From Acidimicrobiia bacterium (lineage in GTDB: Bacteria > Actinomycetota > Acidimicrobiia > Acidimicrobiales > AC-14), in the NCBI GenBank assembly GCA_019244985.1, contig JAFASB010000189.1, positions 1-14,383 on the forward strand: a DNA stretch of 14,383 nucleotides, written 5' to 3'. The stretch's first letter is position 1. Each line of letters opens with the position of its first letter. A model generated the notes under the pieces. It did no database searches. It was not told the origin of the DNA and worked only from the letters and a program-made list of their open reading frames with translations. Below are positions 6,703-13,347 of this stretch, in pieces. Both the position numbers and the translations under genes were made by a program.

Positions 6703-7755
6703 TCAAATCGGGTAGGTGTCGATGTCGGTCGCTTTGACTGACGCCCACACCGGGCCGCCGTCGGCGAGATGGAGCTCGGCGACGGCGGCGGCGGTGACTT
6801 CGGCGATGAGGGTCATGGGCCCGTCGACGCGGACGCGGGCGCGGTCGCCAGCGAGGTAGAGCTCGCCGGCCTCGCCGGGCCAGACGTTGCGGGGACTTCC
6901 CTCGGGCTGGCGACGGTGAAGCGACACGGCGTTCGGCCGGATGGCGGCGAACGTTGGACCACGGTCCTGCGTGGCAGTGGTGATGACGGCGCCCGTGTCG
7001 AGGGTGATCGCCCCTCCAACCGCGGCGCCTGAGAGCAGGTTGAGACCGACCATGCTGGCGACCCATGGAGAGCGGGGTCGGGCGGTCACCTCGGCGAGCG
7101 GCCCGTCCTGGGTGATGCGGCCGTCCTCGAGGACGATGAGGTGATCTGCCAGCGTGGCGGCCTCGACCGGGTCGTGGGTGATGACGAGCCGGACGCCCGG
7201 ATAGCGACGTAGCTCGGCCCGCAGGAGATGGCGAAGCTCGGTGCGGGCGGCGGCGTCCACGGCGGCGAGCGGTTCGTCGAGCAGCAGCACGTCGGGCTCG
7301 ATGGCGAGGGCCCGGGCCAGGGCGACCCGTTGCGCCTGCCCTCCCGACAACTGCGACGGTCGCAGTCCGGCGACGTCGGAGATCCCGACCCGCTCGAGCC
7401 ACTCCGAGGCAATGGCCCGGGCTGACGCCTTCGATGAGCCGGTTGCCCGCAGTCCGAAGGCGACGTTCTCGACCGCCGTGAGGTTTGGGAACAGCCGGTG
7501 CTCTTGGAAGACGACGCCGAGGTTGCGGCGCTCGGGAGGGACATGGATACCCGCGACCGGATCGTCGACAGGCGTGCCGTTGATGGTCACGTGGCCTCGC
7601 TCCAGCGGCACGAGTCCGGCGACGGCGCCGACGACGGTGGTCTTGCCGGCGCCGTTGGGTCCGACGAGGGCGACGACGGCGGTGTCGTCGAGATCAAGCT
7701 CGGCATCCAGCTTGAGATCTCCGAGCGTGACACCAATGCTCGCCGTGAGCCTCAT
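6703..7755 (-). CDS. modC: Molybdate ABC transporter ATP-binding protein ModC
   Basis: A 350-residue ABC ATPase that would power molybdate import at the inner face of the membrane. Walker A GPNGAGKTT is at 32-40, the Q-loop Q84 is in GVVFQEHRLFPN, the ABC signature LSGGQ is at 136-140, Walker B LLLDEP has D160 and E161, and H194 is in VITHD. The last 110 residues form the TOBE-type regulatory domain found in ModC proteins. That domain, the gene order and the neighbours decide for molybdate or tungstate rather than another anion. The ATG at 7755 overlaps the modB stop (ATGA), which implies coupled translation. A longer open frame runs upstream into modB but has no homology to the family and is an effect of high GC. 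Confidence 0.95.
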   Translation of the reverse strand: MRLTASIGVTLGDLKLDAELDLDDTAVVALVGPNGAGKTTVVGAVAGLVPLERGHVTINGTPVDDPVAGIHVPPERRNLGVVFQEHRLFPNLTAVENVAFGLRATGSSKASARAIASEWLERVGISDVAGLRPSQLSGGQAQRVALARALAIEPDVLLLDEPLAAVDAAARTELRHLLRAELRRYPGVRLVITHDPVEAATLADHLIVLEDGRITQDGPLAEVTARPRSPWVASMVGLNLLSGAAVGGAITLDTGAVITTATQDRGPTFAAIRPNAVSLHRRQPEGSPRNVWPGEAGELYLAGDRARVRVDGPMTLIAEVTAAAVAELHLADGGPVWASVKATDIDTYPI

Positions 7756-8594
7756 GAGTTCCCGAGCCACCGGTCGCGCAGTGCCACGAGAACGAGCAAC
7801 GAGACGGTCAGCAGAACGAGCGAGAGGGCAAGGGCCGTCGCCTCGTGCCCTGATTCGATATCGAGATAGGCGAGGAGAGGGGTGGTCTGGGTGGCGCCCG
7901 GCAGGTTGCCAGCGAAGGTGATCGTCGCCCCGAACTCGCCGAGCGCCCGTGCCCATGTGAGCGCGCCTCCCGCGGCCAGCGCCGGTGCGACGGCGGGAAG
8001 CGTGACGCGACGGAACCGGTAGGCAGGGCTGGCGCCGAGGGTTGCAGCCGCATCTTCGGCGCGCCGGTCCATCGACCGGAAAGCCGCTTCTGCGGTGACA
8101 ACGAGGAAAGGCATGGCGACGAATGTCTCGGCGAGGATGGCGCCCCCGGTGGTGAAGACGAGGCGCCAGCCCGTGAGGTCGTACAGGACGCGGCCGGCGA
8201 ACCCGTTGCGGCCGAAGGCGTAGAGGAGGGCGATGCCCCCCACGACCGGCGGCAGCACCATCGGCAACGTGACCAAGGCCCGCACCAGGGCCCGGCCCGG
8301 GAACCGGCGCCGAGCGAGCACCCACGCGAGGGGAATCCCCACAACGGCCGATACCGCTAACGCACCGAGGGACGTGCCGACGGAGAGCCGCAGGGCGGTG
8401 AAGGCGTCGTGGGAACGCAGCTGATGGACGAGCGTGGACCACGGCGCCCGTTGCAGCAGGGCGATGAGGGGAAGGACGACGATCGCCAAGCCGCCGGCGG
8501 CCAGAACTGCCGGCGCCCACCCGACCGGGAAAGCGTTTCGCCGCCTACTTGGACGCCGAGAAACCGGCGGCCTCCAGCGACTTCTGCACGTCAC
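7752..8594 (-). CDS. modB: Molybdate ABC transporter permease ModB
   Basis: Membrane permease of the molybdate importer, 280 residues with the start used here. Hydrophobic helices begin at GWAPAVLAAGGLAIVVLPLI and recur to the C-terminal LALSLVLLTVSLLVLVAL. The ModB hallmarks GIPLAWVLARRRFPGRALVR, TLPMVLPPVVGGIALLYAFG and the coupling (EAA) loop AAATLGASPAYRFRRVTLPA, followed by ARALGEFGATITFAGNLPG, are all present. The start is uncertain: there is no ATG, GTG or TTG between the modA stop and the first helix. GTG at 8594 is taken as the nearest upstream start, giving a basic N-terminus and a 50-base overlap with modA. TTG at 8489 would cut into the first helix. The stop overlaps the modC start by ATGA. 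Confidence 0.93.
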   Translation of the reverse strand: MTCRSRWRPPVSRRPSRRRNAFPVGWAPAVLAAGGLAIVVLPLIALLQRAPWSTLVHQLRSHDAFTALRLSVGTSLGALAVSAVVGIPLAWVLARRRFPGRALVRALVTLPMVLPPVVGGIALLYAFGRNGFAGRVLYDLTGWRLVFTTGGAILAETFVAMPFLVVTAEAAFRSMDRRAEDAAATLGASPAYRFRRVTLPAVAPALAAGGALTWARALGEFGATITFAGNLPGATQTTPLLAYLDIESGHEATALALSLVLLTVSLLVLVALRDRWLGNS

Positions 8595-9345
8595 CCGACA
8601 CCGCCGAGTCGACGAACGCCTGAGCGGCGGCGTGGTTCTTTGTGGCCTTGACCACGGCGATCGGATAGGAGATGTCGGGCTGGTCGGCGTCGGCAATGTT
8701 CACGCCCTGCACCTTGGGCCCCCCCGCGGTGACGTCAGTGACGTAGACGACGGTCGCGTCGGCTTCGCCCGAGGTGACCTTGGCCAGCGCCGACTTCACG
8801 TCGGTCTCAAGCGACTTCGGACTCACCGTGATGCCCTTCTTGGTGAGGACCTGGCGCGTGTAGTCACCGGCTGGGACCCCTTGACCTTCGAGCACGACCG
8901 CCACGCCCGGCTTGGCCAGGTCGGCGAGGCTTGTGATGCCCTTGGGATTGCCGGCGGCGACCGCGATCTGCAGCTTGTTCTTGGCGAAGGTCACCGGTGT
9001 CTCGACGAGGCCGGCGGTGACCAGCGTCTGCATGTTCTTCTGGTCAGCGGAGGCGTACACGTCGGCAGGGGCGCCTTGCTGGATCTGGGCGACGAGCGCG
9101 TTCGACCCCCCGAAGTTGTAGGTGAGATTCAGGCCGGGATTGGCGGCAGTGAGCTTCGTCTTGGCGTCGTTGAAGGCCCCGGTGAGCGACGCCGCCGCGA
9201 AGACGTTGAGGTTCCCGGTGACCGCCGCCTTGGTGGTGGTCGTGTTCGAAGACGACTTCGAGCTCGAGCCGCATGCCGCGGTCAGCAGGGCGAGCGTTGC
9301 TACCCCGGGGACGGCCAAGCGGAGCCCGCGGCTTCGTTTGTTCAC
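8545..9345 (-). CDS. modA: Molybdate-binding lipoprotein ModA
   Basis: A 266-residue extracytoplasmic solute-binding protein. Residues 1-25 are a lipoprotein signal: basic n-region, hydrophobic core and the lipobox LTAAC with C25 as the lipidated cysteine. A Ser/Thr/Lys tether follows (SSSKSSSNTTTTK). The mature part has ModA marks: NLNVFAAASLTGAFND with the oxyanion-binding Ser, NFGGSNALVAQIQQGAPADV, YASADQKNM, EGQGVPAGDYTRQ, and ATVVYVTDV, then the conserved Tyr in DISYPIAV. It would capture molybdate (perhaps tungstate) outside the membrane and deliver it to ModB. GTG at 9345 overlaps the stop of the regulator gene by 4 bases (GTGA), so expression is tied to the regulator. Confidence 0.95.
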   Translation of the reverse strand: MNKRSRGLRLAVPGVATLALLTAACGSSSKSSSNTTTTKAAVTGNLNVFAAASLTGAFNDAKTKLTAANPGLNLTYNFGGSNALVAQIQQGAPADVYASADQKNMQTLVTAGLVETPVTFAKNKLQIAVAAGNPKGITSLADLAKPGVAVVLEGQGVPAGDYTRQVLTKKGITVSPKSLETDVKSALAKVTSGEADATVVYVTDVTAGGPKVQGVNIADADQPDISYPIAVVKATKNHAAAQAFVDSAVSGDVQKSLEAAGFSASK

Positions 9346-9737
9346 TGCGACGGCACCTCCACGACGACGTTGGTGGACTTGACGGATGCGACTGCCATCA
9401 CGCCCGGTGCGAGCTCGAGCTCGTCGGCGGCCTCGCGGCTCATCAACGACACGACCCGGTACGGACCGGCCTGGATCTCGACTTGAGCCATGACCTTGTC
9501 CTTGAGGACCTTCGTGACGAGACCCGGGAAGTGATTCCTCGCCGATTCGGCGACGGGCGCGGCCGGCGGCGCGCCGGCACGCTCGGTCGCGAAGCGGGCC
9601 AACGACTTCCCGTCGATGCGGCGTCGCCCGCCCGGCGTGCGCGCAGCCGGCAGCTCCCCGCCGTCCACCCAGCGCCGCACGGTATCGGCGCTCACGCCGA
9701 GCAGCTCTGCGGCCTCTCCCACCGTGAATGAGGGCAT
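9342..9737 (-). CDS. HTH-Mop molybdate-responsive regulator
   Basis: A 131-residue protein with two domains. Residues 4-49 are an excisionase/MerR-like winged helix-turn-helix (FTVGEAAELLGVSADTVRRW, then a basic wing PGGRRR). Residues about 66-129 are a Mop/TOBE molybdate-binding domain opening with SARNHFPGLVTKV and ending AVASVKSTNVVVEV. This two-part layout with the mod genes directly downstream points to a local sensor that binds molybdate through the Mop domain and controls the operon. It is built differently from E. coli ModE, which has a LysR-like HTH. ATG at 9737 is preferred over the upstream TTG at 9767 because it matches the family N-terminus and leaves the promoter-like TACAGT and its dyad outside the coding region. 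Confidence 0.88.
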   Translation of the reverse strand: MPSFTVGEAAELLGVSADTVRRWVDGGELPAARTPGGRRRIDGKSLARFATERAGAPPAAPVAESARNHFPGLVTKVLKDKVMAQVEIQAGPYRVVSLMSREAADELELAPGVMAVASVKSTNVVVEVPSQ

Positions 9738-9741
9738 CTCG

Positions 9742-9765
9742 GCACGAACTGTAACCAGTAATTGC
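9742..9765 (-). promoter_or_regulatory. Promoter and candidate operator dyad of the mod operon
   Basis: An imperfect inverted repeat with perfect inner arms ACTG-N4-CAGT (9748-9759) and matching outer arms GCA/TGC (9742-9744 and 9763-9765). On the minus strand TACAGT (9753-9748) lies inside it, 10 bases before the regulator ATG, and looks like the -10 box. A regulator bound to the dyad would block the promoter. This is inferred from symmetry and position only. Confidence 0.45.
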
Positions 9766-9807
9766 AAGATCTACCGCTAGCCGGCCCAGCAGATGCGGCG
9801 TTTTGAC

Positions 9808-10446
9808 CTATGGAAGCTCGCCGGCGCGGGAAAGACTGATCGCCTGCCACATGTACCAGGCCGCGATCGAGCGGTACGGCCGGAAGGCCTCGCCGTAGAC
9901 GGCGAGCTCCTTGGGCTTCGGCATTTCCTTGAGGCGGTAGGCGGCGGCGTAGCCGGCGCGCACGCCGAAGTCGTCGACGGGCCACACGTCGATCCGACCC
10001 AGCTGGAACATCAGGAACATCTCCGCCGTCCAGCGCCCGATGCCGCGCACGCTCGAGAGGCGGTCCACGATCTCGTCGTCGCTCAGCCTCTCGATGCCGT
10101 CGAGGGGCACCGCACCCGACTCCACCTTGGACGCCAGGTCGAGGATCGACGCCGTCTTCGCCGCCGAGAGTCCGGCGCCGCGCAGCTGCTCCTCGGGGAT
10201 CGCGAGCACGGCTTCGGGCGTCGGGTGGCCGTCGAACAGGGCCTCGAACCGCCCGTGGATCGCGGCCGCCGCCTTCCCGGCCAGCTGCTGGTAGGCGATC
10301 GAGCGGGCCAGCGCTCCGAAGTGGTCGCGGCGTTCCTTCCCCCGGCGCTTGAGCTTCGCCGGGCCCACGACCGCGACGAGCTTGGCGATCACCGGATCGC
10401 GCTCGACCAGTTCCGCCGTCGCCGCGGCAACGCTCGTCCTAGGCAT
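9808..10446 (-). CDS. AlkA-type DNA-3-methyladenine glycosylase (HhH-GPD)
   Basis: A 212-residue base-excision repair enzyme of the helix-hairpin-helix GPD superfamily that removes alkylated purines from DNA. Visible are the ARSIAYQQLAGKAAAAIHGR helix (about 47-66), GLSAAKTASILDLA (92-105), the hairpin LSSVRGIGRWTAEMFLMF at 130-147 that grips the DNA backbone, and the acid region VWPVDDFGVRAGY. In that region D159 aligns with the catalytic Asp of AlkA. The family tail FRPYRSIAAWYMW is at 188-200. There is no Cys-rich end, so it is not an EndoIII/MutY iron-sulfur glycosylase. It is shorter than E. coli AlkA because the N-terminal TBP-like domain is missing, as in many bacterial members. ATG at 10446 has TAACTC 5 bases upstream, a poor promoter match. 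The mod operon follows after about 70 bases. Confidence 0.9.
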   Translation of the reverse strand: MPRTSVAAATAELVERDPVIAKLVAVVGPAKLKRRGKERRDHFGALARSIAYQQLAGKAAAAIHGRFEALFDGHPTPEAVLAIPEEQLRGAGLSAAKTASILDLASKVESGAVPLDGIERLSDDEIVDRLSSVRGIGRWTAEMFLMFQLGRIDVWPVDDFGVRAGYAAAYRLKEMPKPKELAVYGEAFRPYRSIAAWYMWQAISLSRAGELP

Positions 10447-10484
10447 TCAGAGAGTTAATCGAACGGGAGCACGATTGTGTGAGG

Positions 10485-11081
10485 TCAACCGTCCCACATC
10501 ACTTCTGAGCGCCAGCGGTCGGGCGCCACCTCGATGAACGGGTAGGGGTGGACGGCCTCGGTCCTGCGGTCCCAGAAGCGGTGCGGATGATCGGCCGGCG
10601 TGCGGCACAGCACGTGAACGCTGACGCCGTGGCCGGGGCCGGCGCTGCGGACCCGGTGCCAGCCGTCGTCGGGGGGCAGGAGGAAGGTGACGTCGCCCTT
10701 CGACCACACGTGGCGACTGGCTTCCTCCAATCGGGCGCTGCTCCCCTCGTCGGCCAGCGACCGGTAGCGCGTCTCCTCGTCGGAGCCCTGCAGGTAACCG
10801 ATGACGCCCCAGCACCCGTGGTGGTGGACGCCGCTCGACGTCCCCTCCGGGAAGACGACGGCGAGCACGTGGAACCGGCCGTCGGGATCGACATAGAGCA
10901 GGTTGCCGATGGCTGCGCCATCCAACGGCTCGTACGCGTCCGGCGGAACCGGTTCATCGGCATCGAGCAGGGCGCGCATGAAAGGCGCGATCGCCTCGGC
11001 GCGTGCGCGATCGTCGGCGAGCGAGCGATCGTCCAGGGCGGCGGCGGTCGCCGCGACCAGCGCGTCGAGCGCAGCGGTCAT
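10485..11081 (-). CDS. Cysteine dioxygenase-like cupin (thiol dioxygenase family)
   Basis: A 198-residue cupin of the type I cysteine dioxygenase/thiol dioxygenase group. The first cupin motif GVHHHGCWGVIGYLQGSDEE supplies H86 and H88, and the third likely Fe(II) ligand is H142 in PPDDGWHRV. Together they make the 3-His iron site of thiol dioxygenases, with the aromatic/acid pattern WGVIGYLQG typical of bacterial members. Such enzymes use O2 to oxidise the thiol of cysteine or 3-mercaptopropionate to a sulfinate in the cytoplasm. Which thiol is used cannot be told from this sequence. It is divergent from a D-cysteine desulfhydrase-like gene, sharing a 25-base promoter gap, which supports a role in thiol breakdown. 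ATG at 11081 is chosen over a longer open frame upstream because it matches the domain start and the promoter position. Confidence 0.8.
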   Translation of the reverse strand: MTAALDALVAATAAALDDRSLADDRARAEAIAPFMRALLDADEPVPPDAYEPLDGAAIGNLLYVDPDGRFHVLAVVFPEGTSSGVHHHGCWGVIGYLQGSDEETRYRSLADEGSSARLEEASRHVWSKGDVTFLLPPDDGWHRVRSAGPGHGVSVHVLCRTPADHPHRFWDRRTEAVHPYPFIEVAPDRWRSEVMWDG

Positions 11082-11089
11082 CGGGGGCG

Positions 11090-11099
11090 ACGGTAGCGT
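11090..11099. promoter_or_regulatory. Symmetric divergent promoter element for 11081(-) and 11107(+)
   Basis: ACGGTAGCGT holds TAGCGT rightwards, 7 bases before the GTG at 11107, and TACCGT leftwards, 8 bases before the ATG at 11081. The hexamers share the central TA. No Shine-Dalgarno sequence exists on either side of this 25-base gap, so both genes are probably leaderless. Confidence 0.5.
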
Positions 11100-11106
11100 C
11101 GGCCGG

Positions 11107-12105
11107 GTGCCGCCGCGCGTGGATCCCCTCGACCGCCGCGTCGTACTCGCACACCTGCCCACGCCGCTCGAGCCGATGCGCCGGCTCGCCGCCCACCTCG
11201 ACATGGACGAGGACGCCCTCTGGGTGAAGCGGGACGACTGCACCGGCCTGGCGGGCGGAGGGAACAAAGCGCGGAAGCTGGAGTACCTGTGCGAAGACGC
11301 CGTCGTCCACGGCGCCGACACGCTCGTGACCGGTGGCGGCCCCCAGAGCAACCACGTGCGCATGACCGCGGCGGCGGCCAACAAGCTCGGCCTGCACTGC
11401 ACGATCATCCTCAGCAGTGACCCGCCGTCCACACCCGGCGGCAACGTGGTCCTCGACGAGTTGCTGGCACCGGAAATCTTGTGGGTCGGCCGTCTCGACT
11501 ACTACGCCGTCGAGAGCGCCATCGACCACACCGCCCGTCGTCTCATCGACGAGGGACGACGCCCTTATGCCATGCCGATCGGGGGCGCCTCGGTGACGGG
11601 GGCGCTCGGCTACGTGCGCGGCGCGCAGGAGCTCGTGCAGCAGCATCCCGACGTCGACGTGGTCGTCACCGCCGACGGCTCCGGCGGCACGCACGCCGGG
11701 CTGGCCGCCGGGCTGGGCAACCACGAGCGAGTGCTCGGCGTCGACGTCGGTGCTCGACCCGATCTCGACACGTACGTGCCCGAGAGGGCGAGGGAGGCGG
11801 CGCGCCTCGCCGGACTGGCCGAGCCGGCAGGCGACGTCCGCGTCGACCGCGACCATTTCGGCAACGGCTATGGCGCCCCGACCGACGAAGGCCGCGAGGC
11901 GCTCGACCTGGCGGCGCGACTCGAAGGTCTGATCCTCGACCCCGTCTACACGGGGAAGGCCATGGCCGGACTCATTGCAGCCCGTCGGGACGGTCGCATC
12001 GAGCGCGACACCAACGTCGTGTTCCTCCACACCGGCGGCATGCCGGCGCTGTTCGCGTGGTCCTACGCCGACTGGGTCAAGAAGCCGTTCCCGTCGTCTT
12101 CTTGA
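11107..12105 (+). CDS. D-cysteine desulfhydrase / ACC deaminase family PLP enzyme
   Basis: A 332-residue fold-type II PLP enzyme. K54 in GGGNKARKLEYL is the PLP lysine, and GGGPQSNHVRMTAAAANKLG carries the substrate-binding Ser-Asn loop. Two positions separate ACC deaminase (Glu and Leu) from D-cysteine desulfhydrase (Ser/Thr and Thr). Here they read T282 in DPVYTGKAMAG and T309 in LHTGGMPALFA, so the D-cysteine desulfhydrase type is favoured. The expected reaction is D-cysteine to pyruvate, ammonia and sulfide in the cytoplasm. L-cysteate sulfo-lyase (CuyA) belongs to the same family and is an alternative. GTG at 11107 is preferred over an upstream extension because of the promoter spacing; GTG at 11119 is also possible. 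The 3' end overlaps the convergent oxidoreductase by 29 bases. Confidence 0.87.
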   Translation: MPPRVDPLDRRVVLAHLPTPLEPMRRLAAHLDMDEDALWVKRDDCTGLAGGGNKARKLEYLCEDAVVHGADTLVTGGGPQSNHVRMTAAAANKLGLHCTIILSSDPPSTPGGNVVLDELLAPEILWVGRLDYYAVESAIDHTARRLIDEGRRPYAMPIGGASVTGALGYVRGAQELVQQHPDVDVVVTADGSGGTHAGLAAGLGNHERVLGVDVGARPDLDTYVPERAREAARLAGLAEPAGDVRVDRDHFGNGYGAPTDEGREALDLAARLEGLILDPVYTGKAMAGLIAARRDGRIERDTNVVFLHTGGMPALFAWSYADWVKKPFPSSS

Positions 12106-13342
12106 CCGACGGGTTGTAGCAGGTGCCTTTCATGCCGAGCATCTCGGCGGGCACGCAGAAGTTCGAGTTGAGACACCGGCGGGGCTCCGCACTTCCCGCG
12201 AGGATGCGGGCGGCCAAGTCCGGCTCCGCGTAGAACGGGCGGCCGATGCCCACCATGTCGGCCTGCCCCTCCTCGAGGATGCCGTTCACCTCCTCGACGC
12301 TGCGGATGCCTCCGACTGCGAACACCGGGATGGACAGCCGTCGCTTCGCCTCGGTGAACACGTCGCGGTTCCACACCGGGCGGAACGGGTTGCGCACGCT
12401 CCCGACGACGTAGCCGGCCATCAGCACGCCCCACTGGACCCGCGACGGCGCGGCCTCTCGGAGCCGGCGCTTCATCGTCGGATTGCGCCACAGCGACGCA
12501 GGGACGTCGCCCTTCGTCAGGGTCGTGTCGGGAAGCACCGACAGACGGACGGGCGTCACTGCGTGGTACCCCCACTCCTCGGCGAGCCGGCACAGCTCCA
12601 TACCCTCGTCGAACGAGATGCGCGGCGTGAGTGGCGGCGACTTCTCGTCGACGGGAATCTTCACCGTGCACGCGTAGTCCTCGCCGGCGCGCTCGGTGAT
12701 CGCCTCGCGGATCACGCGCAGGACCCGAGCCCGGTTCTCGACCGATCCCCCGAACTCGTCGGTGCGACGGTTGTAGAAGGGCGTCAGGAACTGGTGGATG
12801 AGCTTGGCGTTGCCCGACGCCAGCTGCACGCCGTCGTAGCCGGCCTCGCGCGCCCAAGCCGCCACCTCACCGAAGCGCTTGGCCATGGCATAGACCTCGT
12901 CGGTGGTCATGGGATGCACCGGCGCCCGCAGGAAAGCGGGGCGCAGCGCGAGCGGCAGCTTCGAGGGCGCGAGGAGCGGTCCCTTGCGCTCCTCGGCATA
13001 GGGCTGGTGCCACGCCTCCATGGCGTAGAGACCGCCGTGACCGATCTGCAGGAACACCGCCGCGCCTTCTTGATGGACGGCGCCGACCATCTCCCCCAGC
13101 GCCAGGACGCGTTCACGGGTGTTGACGAGCGTCATCCCCGGCGAGGTACGGCCCTCCTCGTAGACGCACGAGTTGCCCTGCACGATGAGGCCGACGCCGG
13201 CACGAGCATTGGTGACGAACTGGCGGGCGTACTGCTTGGCAGCGTCGGGACCGGAGCCGGCGCCCTCGAGCACGGGCGCCCGATACAACCGGTTGCGGAT
13301 CTTGACGGACCCGATCTGCAGCGGCGTCTCGAGAACCGCCAC
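12077..13342 (-). CDS. Old Yellow Enzyme-family NADH:flavin oxidoreductase, atypical active site
   Basis: A 421-residue FMN TIM-barrel protein of the OYE/2,4-dienoyl-CoA reductase group. Family marks are IGSVKIRNRLYRAPVLEG, VGLIVQGNSCVYEEGR, FLQIGHGG (the Gln-x-x-His flavin loop), FYNRRTDEFGGSVENR, FAVGGIRSVEEV and MVGIGRPFYAEPDLA. Two things are odd. Where OYE has His-x-x-Asn-x-Tyr for substrate binding and proton transfer, this protein has A175, N178 and K180. The C-terminal cluster region reads C390-x2-S393-x2-C396-x11-C408, where one Cys of the 4Fe-4S set is Ser. It stops after the barrel and lacks the FAD/NAD domain of full 2,4-dienoyl-CoA reductases. Substrate unknown. GTG at 13342 lies 5 bases after the upstream gene, so the two form an operon. 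The last 29 bases overlap the convergent PLP-enzyme gene. Confidence 0.87.
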   Translation of the reverse strand: MAVLETPLQIGSVKIRNRLYRAPVLEGAGSGPDAAKQYARQFVTNARAGVGLIVQGNSCVYEEGRTSPGMTLVNTRERVLALGEMVGAVHQEGAAVFLQIGHGGLYAMEAWHQPYAEERKGPLLAPSKLPLALRPAFLRAPVHPMTTDEVYAMAKRFGEVAAWAREAGYDGVQLASGNAKLIHQFLTPFYNRRTDEFGGSVENRARVLRVIREAITERAGEDYACTVKIPVDEKSPPLTPRISFDEGMELCRLAEEWGYHAVTPVRLSVLPDTTLTKGDVPASLWRNPTMKRRLREAAPSRVQWGVLMAGYVVGSVRNPFRPVWNRDVFTEAKRRLSIPVFAVGGIRSVEEVNGILEEGQADMVGIGRPFYAEPDLAARILAGSAEPRRCLNSNFCVPAEMLGMKGTCYNPSVKKTTGTAS

Positions 13343-13347
13343 CGTCG

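Noticed and set aside
4346..7402. Single open frame of over 1000 codons on the minus strand
   Set aside because: Only the part from 6103 downward encodes the acyl-CoA dehydrogenase. The upstream part crosses the kinase and modC genes in the wrong frame and is Arg/Pro/Gly-rich noise.
9738..9807. Molybdenum cofactor riboswitch upstream of the mod genes
   Set aside because: The likely transcript start is only a few bases before the regulator ATG, and the gap to the glycosylase gene is about 70 bases, too short for that aptamer.
11107..12105. ACC deaminase
   Set aside because: The two residues that mark ACC deaminase (Glu and Leu) are both Thr here, which fits the D-cysteine desulfhydrase branch.
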